From positions 2,914,001-2,978,000 of the forward strand of contig BSBM01001444.1 in NCBI GenBank assembly GCA_027924585.1: 64,000 nt of DNA, given 5' to 3'. This stretch comes from Larix kaempferi (Eukaryota; Streptophyta; Pinopsida; Pinales; Pinaceae). The notes beneath the pieces are model-generated. The model saw only the letters and a list, made by a program, of their open reading frames with translations, did no database searches and had not been told where the DNA came from. Position 1 is the stretch's first letter, and each line of letters opens with the position of its first letter. Positions 58,695 through 64,000 of the stretch are shown piece by piece. The translations under genes were made by a program, and so were the position numbers.

Positions 58695-60228
58695 AATGGA
58701 CAGGAGTGGAAAAATACATAATTCTGTGATTGGGCTATTTGAGTTTTTGGTTTTTAAGTTCTTAGAGGATCTCCCTGAAACCTGCCATTGTGGCAACTAG
58801 CAAACCCATCTCCTATGATGGAGAATAGATGTACATAATATTTACCAACATGGTATGTGGTCGATTTCGGATTTACAATTGTAACTGCTTCGTTCACAAA
58901 TTTGTACTCTTCATCATTTGAATTAATTTGTAATAAAAAAATATTCTTTTCATGGAAGTGTTTCTATAATGTTAATTTAAATATATAAATATTAAAGGAA
59001 GAACTGGAGTTTATCACTTTTCACATATGGGGAATTGACTCACACATATGAGGATATTTTGGTTGTTGGGGACTTTATTCTAGTTCTACTATGCTTAAGA
59101 GATAGTTAATTCTTGTCTCACATTTCAGTAAAATCAAGTTCACATTTGTACTGTTCTCCCAGCTATAAGTGAACCATTTCCTCCTGACCTCCCATGAGTT
59201 GAGGATAGAGGAAGTCCATGTCCATGAATTCCAAGTGCAACTTACAAGCAAGCCACTAGAGATGCCAAAACAACTATACTGAAATTTACCAACTAATGAA
59301 GATATCCATACCCAGAAGTGACCATCTTGATGGTGTGAGGTAAATGGTATTGGTGCTTGATGCAACATGGATGATGTTGTAGGTTATCTTGTTATAGTTC
59401 CAATGACTCCCTTGCGAGTTTGATCAACACCCTAAATCAGGATAATGTCCTTAAGTGTCCACATTCTTGGTGCATGAAGTGAAATTCAAGGTGTCAATTT
59501 GACATTAAGTTTCTATGTATAGCTCTGGATTTATTAATTCCTCCATGAACCTGTTTTACCAAACTTCAACTTTGCAGAGTGAAAAATGTATTCTTGAAAT
59601 TCGTGTCGCTCAACTAATATATGCAAAATGGATGCATGATGTCAAGGACATAATAATGTTAGAAGGTTGAAGTTTGCGTCTCAGGTCAAAATGTATATAT
59701 CATCAGTCAACATGCTTATAAAAATTTCATCTTACTTGAAGCTGAGTTATATGGCTCCTTCTGAGAATATCGAAAAGAAGGGGAACTACACCGGATTGAA
59801 TGACTGCATAGATTGGAGGATTAATTACTGCACAATAAGTGCTGGATAAAATAAAATCATGAGAGGTGTAAGTTTTTTTTATTAAAAAACAAAAAAAAAC
59901 TGACCGATAGATAACATCTTTCGTAGGTGAATTGCAGCCGTCTTCTTTGCTTGAATATCTCTGGCCAAGTCTGAAACTCCACCAATAAATATTTCGCATC
60001 AATCTAAACCTTGCATTTCAACAATAACATGATAGTAATAGATATAACCCCACAAAAGGTTATTAAAGTGCACATCAAAGTGATGTTTAGATATTACTAT
60101 ATATATTCTATCTCCCAATAGTTGTTATAAAAGGTATAAAACCATATAATGAATTACAATATTTCGGAAGGAGGAATATTTTATGGTCTTAGAAACTAAG
60201 ACAATAATATAAGTGTCTAGTTCCCTGG
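58695..60228. other. Gene-free stretch
   Basis: No recognisable gene. An open frame on - at 59075-59368 (97 codons, Trp/Ser-rich) matches nothing known to me. Confidence 0.35.
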
Positions 60229-60619
60229 CATGCCTTCACAATCACTAGGAACATCCACACCAGGAACCTTTGCGGCTCGCCTTTGGTTTCTCCTTTACTA
60301 CAATCCATCTCCTTTGTGGGTATACAAAAACTTTGAGAAAACTCTTTGCGTGTGCTTAATAAAAGCATAGTGGGTTGGTAATGACAACGATACTTTCTTT
60401 CACATGCTCTTGCTGTGTTGTATGTGTAGCTTACATCTTATGCATGGTGGGATGGTAATGGCGACGATAGTTTCTTTCACATGCTTCTTGCTTTGTTGTG
60501 AGTGTAGTTTAAATCTAATGTATGGTGGTGCCTTGCCTTGCTTGTTTGCTGAAGTAGTATTGACAATGGAGAGGATGACTTTGAATAGGTTGATGTGCTA
60601 GTAGCGTGTGCTAATCTTT

Positions 60620-60928
60620 TTACACTTGAAATTCTTTCTTTGTTAAGTTGGGTTTCCCTTTTTCAATTGGACTTTCATGGGATAGTCGTTGCTTTGTCAA
60701 AGTGCATGATACAAGGAAGTTATCATGAAGGGCTAATGCTTGTTGTCTAACAATAAATCCTCTTGTTGATTTGAAGTCCATGTTGATTGCAAGAAAGGCT
60801 TTCCTCTTCCCACCACAACAATAGAGCAAGTGATTTACAAATGTAGATAGAGGTTGCGGCCCATCTTTTGCTAAACTAGGTGGAGAAAATGCAAGGAGCC
60901 TTAAACTCTGCCAATATTCCGAAATCAC
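60620..60928 (-). CDS. Hypothetical minus-strand frame (copy B)
   Basis: 102 codons, nearly the same as 42086-42361, with a longer start (MISEYWQSLRLLAFSPPSLA). No domain recognised. Confidence 0.25.
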   Translation of the reverse strand: MISEYWQSLRLLAFSPPSLAKDGPQPLSTFVNHLLYCCGGKRKAFLAINMDFKSTRGFIVRQQALALHDNFLVSCTLTKQRLSHESPIEKGKPNLTKKEFQV

Positions 60929-62696
60929 CTAATAAAGTATTAAAATATCATATACAGTCACCAACGAAAACATTTTTTATTTTTTATTTTTCTATAGTAA
61001 CCATATAGTAACTCTCATCATAAATTGTGACCATCCTCTTGCGGATTTGGGTGAAGAAAATGTAAAGATGCTTGCACACTCAATGTTTTGACCTCCCTAC
61101 TTAGTGCAACATAAGCGCCTTCACCCTATACACACAAGAGTCACAATGTTGAAAACTAGTTAGAAACTATAGTGTTAGTCATTTATGTTTTGCCTATTTA
61201 TGTCTCAACAATCCATTAATTTATTATTAGGTTTAGTCAACTTGTTATGTAGTTTTAAAGTTGTTTATGCATTTACAAAGTGAGTGTGAAATAGTTTTAC
61301 CCTCTTTTAACATAATAGATTTAAATTGAATGTCATGTTGTTTTTTAGTTGAAAACATGTCTCCGTATATTTCTCTAACTATATTTATTCTATCGGTTGC
61401 ATAAGTATGTTAGAATAAGCACCTTGAAATTATAGTAGCATCCATAGTTGTCTCCACCTTAAATAGCTAGGGATAGGTCCTGTGAATGCTAGTATTATAG
61501 TTTGGAGGCCAGCTTTTGGGTAATCCACTCCCACATTTGAGTTGGAGATAGATAGATCACTGGACAATGAAGTGTTTCTATAACATAGGATGGAGTTACT
61601 TTATTGTGGGAGAGGGATTAGGAGTCAGGCAGGAAGGAGAGGACTCGTAGGATTCCCACCAACGGGAGGGAGCATTTCTATTTGCACTAAACATATAAAT
61701 TTTCCTTTACCCCCCAAAAATATTAATAACATAAATCTCACAACATTGATCCTTAGATTATTACTTTTAATAAAAATTAAATTATTTTATTATATATCTT
61801 AATCATATATAATGCGAATATTCTTTTCCATTAATCTTCCCCGTAGACTCATCAACCAAAACAAGATCATAATGGGAATTGAAAGCTCTCTTACAACTTT
61901 ATTTTTATGTCCTGAGGTTCTTTCTTCAATACTCTTCAATACAACAGTATAATGTTGAGAGGTGCCCTCTATACTTGTTAGCCTAAATTTTGTAATTAAT
62001 ATAAAGTAAAAGTAAATTTAATGTGTTTTCATTATTAAAAAATGATATATATTAAATTTGGCAAACATAAACACAATTAAAAATACAAAGTATATCTCGT
62101 TTGATATTTTTTTATGTTTTTTTTTTATATCAAAGTATGTCTCGTTTGATATTTCTATGTTTTTTTTCTAAAATTGTATGGAATGAATTTGATCCATGTA
62201 CCATAATTATTAATAAATAAAATCTAAAAAAGGTAACGATAATAAAAATAGGAGTCCATTAATATATTTCTAATCCCGAATCCGGATCGATCCTTGTTTG
62301 GGCGACGTGGTGGTTAGCACTAGCAGCTCTCCATACGACCTTGGAAAATTCTGCCAGAAGGACAAACCCTTCCTTCCCTCCCTTGCTTGAGCAACACCGC
62401 CGACGACACAATTCTACTCAGGTGCATGCCAACTGCCATGCAACCATTCAAAAGCAATGGCGAGTCATTCTATGCTTCTGTTTGTATATGAGGGAGTGGC
62501 ACGACGATGAAGTAGTTATTATTACCAGCTCTCCTGTGTCTCGCACACAATCTTCATTTTCTGCTTCTGCTTGCTTTTCACTTACAGACTAGAAGGACGA
62601 GGAAGACCAGTTGGTTGGTTGCTCTTTACCCACAGACTAACAAGAGGGAAGGAAGGCCAATGAGTGAAGCAGTAAATCACTTCGTTTACTGGCACG

Positions 62697-62770
62697 ATGG
62701 AAGAAGCTGCTCGGTTACCCAGGCGACTTTAACAGGCGTCCAGTTTGGCCTTGCATCGTCTAGAGAAATT
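62697..62770 (+). pseudogene. First-exon-like piece, RNA polymerase IV/V largest-subunit type (copy B)
   Basis: 74 bp, as in copy A: ATG at 62697, MEEAARLP, then in the next frame ATLTGVQFGLASSREI, ending at a GTAAGT donor. Only a couple of bases differ from 54172-54245. The upstream DNA shared by the two copies would then be promoter and 5' leader. See copy A for the limits of this call. Confidence 0.35.
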
Positions 62771-62845
62771 GTAAGTGTATCCACGAAATATAGAAGAGTA
62801 ATGGGAACTCGGGTCCTTGCTTACAGCAATTCTGAGTCAAATAAT

Positions 62846-64000
62846 GGTTAATGGTTAATGGTTAATGTATGTTAGGAGGCTCACCTTTGACACTCAAAAG
62901 AACATACGACTACAAAATAAACCCTTACAACAGAGTTAGCACACAATGCAACCCAAGCTAGACCTATGGCCTTTGACCTGTAAGATGATGGATTCTGACT
63001 TTTCCTCTCCACAGTAGCCCTACTCTTATGGTTAGCACTACTTATGGTCCCCACCATTCCATAACTTACTATGGTTCATTTGTCCTTCCATACACTTGAT
63101 CACCATCCAATGGGCACATTGAATGAATCCTTAGCGCTCTTGAGCCCTTTGATCAGTCGTAAGAATTAAACGTTTAGTGTGCCAAACCACGCTTGAGATT
63201 GCTTAAACAAGTACAATGATGCGGCTCATGCCAAGTTAGGCATGGGCTTTTTCCTTCACCCTTAGCAAGAGTTTCTTGTTATTAACGCAGACTTCTTTGA
63301 TCCTGCTTTAATCATAACCAAGGGTTAACGATGTATATGATTTGTCATAAACCATGCATGAATTGTATGTACAATTCCCAAGTATAAAACATGTATGACA
63401 TCAATGACTCGTACTCATGCTATGTTCTCGTCGAGTGTAAAAATTTATTATGGTAATCATGTGCAAACATTTATGCATTTCCACCGAGCATTTGTAGCTT
63501 ATCAATTTCGTTGTCTTCCGAGTGAGTGCTTCATTTATGGATTTAGGCCTTTGATTGATGTACAATTTCCTTTGTAGACAATTGACTTAATGGGTTAGAG
63601 CTTGTACTTGTTATTTGAAGTCGTATATTTCGTTAGTATTTTGAAGATTTTGCTAAAGGGTCTTGAATAATTTGGTCCTCAATTGGACATTTTATTCTTC
63701 TTGAATTAATTGTCTCGAGGACAAACCAAAATTCCACATTTTGACTTATTGTTCAAATTTTGTGTAGGTGAACCATCTATTTGTTTTTAATTGAGGAAAT
63801 ATATCAATGCTAATTTTCATGAATGTTGGTTAAAAACATTGCAGAGTTATTTTCTCATTATTGTTTTCCTTTCTTTTGTAAATCATTAATCTGTTTAGTT
63901 ATTCCTTAAATAAACACTTTTTACTACGAGGTATTTGTTTGGACCTTCAAATTTGTGGTGGCTCTGTTCTTCATATTAGTTTTACTCTTTCGACTCATTT
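62846..64000. other. Gene-free right edge
   Basis: It starts with three GGTTAAT units (62847-62866). No gene recognised; the longest frame (63395-63577) is unassigned. Confidence 0.35.

Larger units (their letters stand above)
60229..62845. repeat. Segmental duplicate, copy B (uninterrupted)
   Basis: This is the same segment as copy A (41694-43608 plus 53624-54330) in the same orientation, without the 10-kb insert. The site of the insert corresponds to about 62121-62159. Copy B has one unit where copy A has the 102-bp and 41-bp duplications, and has an extra stretch of about 80 bp near 61887-61955. It includes the 78-bp duplication with one base missing (period 77), which breaks the plus frame. 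It ends with the polymerase-like exon, then a GGTTAAT run. Confidence 0.93.

Noticed and set aside
62847-62866. Interstitial telomere repeat
   Set aside because: The unit is GGTTAAT, not the plant TTTAGGG, and there are only about three copies.

Overview
The window is plant nuclear DNA: AT-rich, intron-bearing, with almost no intact genes. It is mostly decayed mobile elements, gene fragments and two-copy tandem duplications. Plant identity rests on plant-type families: a PDR-type ABCG transporter, a PCBER/isoflavone-reductase-like exon, a UTP13/TORMOZ-like WD40 tail, plant DNA ligase 1 exons, and a Copia-type gag with the usual plant tRNA-iMet primer site. The density of old, unremoved relics suggests a large seed-plant genome, perhaps a conifer or other gymnosperm; this is inference.

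Layout. 1-2393: a nine-exon gene on + with all splice sites and phases kept but two in-frame stops, resembling the plant En/Spm 'transposase_24' group. 2.4-10.5 kb: old repeats, a CACTA-like patch of short direct and inverted repeats near 7 kb, and a Copia integrase relic. 10.57-10.99 kb: two intact adjacent exons of DNA ligase 1, including the catalytic lysine. 11-16.3 kb: tandem duplications, a possible SINE, a Copia gag relic with two zinc knuckles. 16.5-18.5 kb: a LINE RNase H relic on -, a tRNA-like sequence, and a striking 35-bp GC-rich minisatellite of about 25 units. 20-22.4 kb: a LINE reverse-transcriptase tail and a segment with organelle-like texture holding a group II maturase domain X fragment. 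25.3-28.1 kb: a pyrimidine-rich island, a hAT-like relic, and a 150-bp direct repeat. 28-39 kb: mostly unrecognised AT-rich DNA with a cluster of 64-70-bp duplications at 37.2-38.5 kb.

39340-41550 is a complete small LTR retrotransposon (LTRs, PBS, PPT, gag-only ORF, 5-bp target duplication). 41.7-54.3 kb and 60.2-62.8 kb are two copies of one segment ending in what looks like the first exon of an RNA polymerase IV/V largest-subunit-like gene. The first copy is split by a 10-kb insert (43609-53623) flanked by a 39-bp duplication; the insert carries a 223-bp tandem repeat and a PCBER pseudo-exon. Between the copies lie a UTP13 C-terminal fragment and a long PDR transporter pseudogene.

No operon-like or cooperating gene set is present. 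The most interesting material is structural: the gag-only element whose ORF runs through its own PPT, the minisatellite beside a tRNA-like sequence, the split duplicate, and the number of two-copy tandem duplications with periods of 44-223 bp.
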